The notes beneath the pieces were generated by a model. That model saw nothing but the letters and a program-made list of their open reading frames with translations. It had not been told where the DNA came from and made no database searches. From positions 301,579 to 365,578 of the forward strand of contig JAEUKI010000040.1 in the NCBI GenBank assembly GCA_016793325.1: 64,000 bases of DNA, written 5' to 3'. Positions 63,060 through 64,000 of this stretch are shown piece after piece (within the stretch, counting starts at the first letter, position 1; each line of letters opens with the position of its first letter). The translations under genes and the position numbers were made by a program. Origin of the DNA: Myxococcales bacterium (GTDB lineage Bacteria > Myxococcota_A > Polyangia > Polyangiales > Ga0077539).

Positions 63060-63725
63060 ATGAGCGACGAGACGACCCCCGTAGAAGCCCAGTGGATCCA
63101 GTGTTCGACCTGCGCGCGGCACGTCCGCGCCCACGAGAGCGGGTGCCCGTTTTGCGCGCGCGACGCCAAGGTGGGCGAGAAGCCCATCGCCCCCGCGGCC
63201 GCGGTCATCGCAGCGCTCGTCGCGCTCGTCCCGACCGATACGCTCGCCGAGCGGCGCGCGGGAGGCGTGCAGCGAGGCGCTCAGTCGATCATGCAAGTCC
63301 AAGCGTACGGCGCGCCTGCGCCGGCATACGGGCTCGCGCCTCCGCCCGTCGACGATCAACCGCCGCCTGCGAACGTCACCGCGTCCGTCACGGCGATCAC
63401 CGTGCGCGACACCGACAGCCGGAGATCGCGGCTCAACATCATGCGCTCGGTCCGCGCCGTGCAAACGTGCGCTGATCGAGCGCTTCCCGCGGCGCGCGCC
63501 AATCGACCGCCGGTCTCCGTGGCGGTCCTCGTCGAAGTGCGGCTGTCGTCATCGTCCGCGCCGACGACCAGCGTTCGCTCTGCGCCGCGGATCGGGGCGC
63601 TCGACGCGTGCATCAGCAACGCGCTGCGAGGGCTCACGTGGGCGCAGCCCGAACAAGCGACGACCGCGAGCGTGCGCTGGACCTATCGGCTCTCGCGTCC
63701 CGCGCCGGCGCGCGGTCGCCGTTGA
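63060..63725 (+). CDS. AgmX/PglI-like C-terminal domain protein
   Basis: A 221-residue protein with an N-terminal zinc-finger-like motif (CSTCARHVRAHESGCPFC), one membrane helix (APAAAVIAALVALVP, about 44-60), a Pro-rich linker, and a C-terminal domain (about 130-215) with CADRALPAARANRPP and GALDACISNALRGLTW. That pattern, with a basic strand at the end, resembles the AgmX/PglI C-terminal domain common in myxobacteria. AGGAAG precedes the ATG. The N-terminal finger may be a contact to other parts. Confidence 0.7.
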   Translation: MSDETTPVEAQWIQCSTCARHVRAHESGCPFCARDAKVGEKPIAPAAAVIAALVALVPTDTLAERRAGGVQRGAQSIMQVQAYGAPAPAYGLAPPPVDDQPPPANVTASVTAITVRDTDSRRSRLNIMRSVRAVQTCADRALPAARANRPPVSVAVLVEVRLSSSSAPTTSVRSAPRIGALDACISNALRGLTWAQPEQATTASVRWTYRLSRPAPARGRR

Positions 63726-64000
63726 GCGACGGGGTGTGATTGCCGTTCGTGCGCAGGGGAGGTTCGGCTCGAGGTTGGGAGCCTCGCGATTCTGTCCTGA
63801 AAAATCGCTGACAGAACTCGCATGGCTGTGAACCGGGAGCCAAGGGGCCCGGCAACAGCGCACCTGCGGTGCGGAGCGCAGCGGGCTCTCGCCCGCAGCT
63901 ACGAGGGCGTCCCGTTGAACGCTCGATCGACTCGCACGCGGTCCTCGTCGACCGACCCGATCCTCGACTCGTTCGGCGGTGCTCTGTTCGTGAATTTGCA
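63726..64000. other. Right-edge non-coding stretch
   Basis: The last 275 bases have no convincing gene. A GCGGGC-TCTC-GCCCGC stem-loop (63882-63897) is the only clear structure. No tRNA-like or CRISPR signal was seen. A gene from outside the window could begin or end here. Confidence 0.4.

Noticed and set aside
63882..63897. Stem-loop at the right edge as a terminator
   Set aside because: No T-run follows on either strand and no gene ends close to it.

Overview
The window is GC-rich, densely packed DNA from a bacterium that most resembles a member of the Myxococcota (a Polyangia or Sandaracinus-like lineage). I infer this from a C-terminal GCGC-plus-membrane-helix-plus-Arg tail of the MYXO-CTERM type, many cysteine-rich, RCC1, FG-GAP and MopE-like lipoproteins, FHA domains attached to machinery genes, and an MglA-like GTPase. 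Start codons are often GTG, and neighbouring genes often overlap by 4 bp (ATGA/GTGA).

Layout. 1-4.8 kb: a partial gene end, an unknown gene coupled to a tandem peptidoglycan-binding protein, and two secreted lipoproteins, one of them a Cys-repeat/RCC1 protein. 4.8-26.2 kb: a very large Tad/Flp pilus locus, all on the minus strand. In transcription order it holds a second pilin-like gene, the Flp pilin, a prepilin peptidase, TadE-, TadG- and TadE-like proteins, an unknown protein, a GT-C-like membrane protein, CpaB/RcpC, the secretin, an FHA-fused TadA ATPase, TadB, TadC, an FHA protein, a TadD-like TPR lipoprotein, a second TadA/CpaF-type ATPase, a proline-rich FHA protein and three uncharacterised lipoproteins. 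Genes in the downstream half mostly overlap or nearly touch. No TadZ/CpaE gene is visible. 26.2-26.6 kb: an unusually AT-rich divergent intergenic region with a perfect 16-bp palindrome.

26.6-38.5 kb: mostly plus-strand housekeeping and accessory genes (DoxX, phosphohexomutase, panB-panC, M20 peptidase, an unknown membrane protein, an MglA-like GTPase with a long extension, a flavin monooxygenase and a MopE-like lipoprotein). 38.4-39.9 kb: a MerR-family regulator divergent from a VOC protein, with a MerR-type 19-bp-spacer promoter between them. 39.9-48.9 kb: an unknown gene, a pair of coupled lipoproteins (the second transglutaminase-like), an AlgI-like MBOAT and a DUF459/SGNH protein, an unknown protein, fmt-rlmB and a glutathione S-transferase-like gene.

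49-64 kb: a Rieske lipoprotein divergent from a collagen-repeat PhoX-like protein and a di-heme c-type protein; a large FG-GAP/MYXO-CTERM surface protein divergent from a VWA lipoprotein, with paired 14-bp palindromes between them; a compact DUF350-DUF4178-membrane SpeE operon; a Nudix hydrolase; and an AgmX/PglI-like zinc-finger protein.

The two best candidates for an under-described system are (i) the expanded Tad machine with two ATPases, three FHA modules and three coupled unknown lipoproteins, and (ii) the three-gene DUF350-DUF4178-SpeE membrane cluster. All functional statements come from motif reading; no database search was run.
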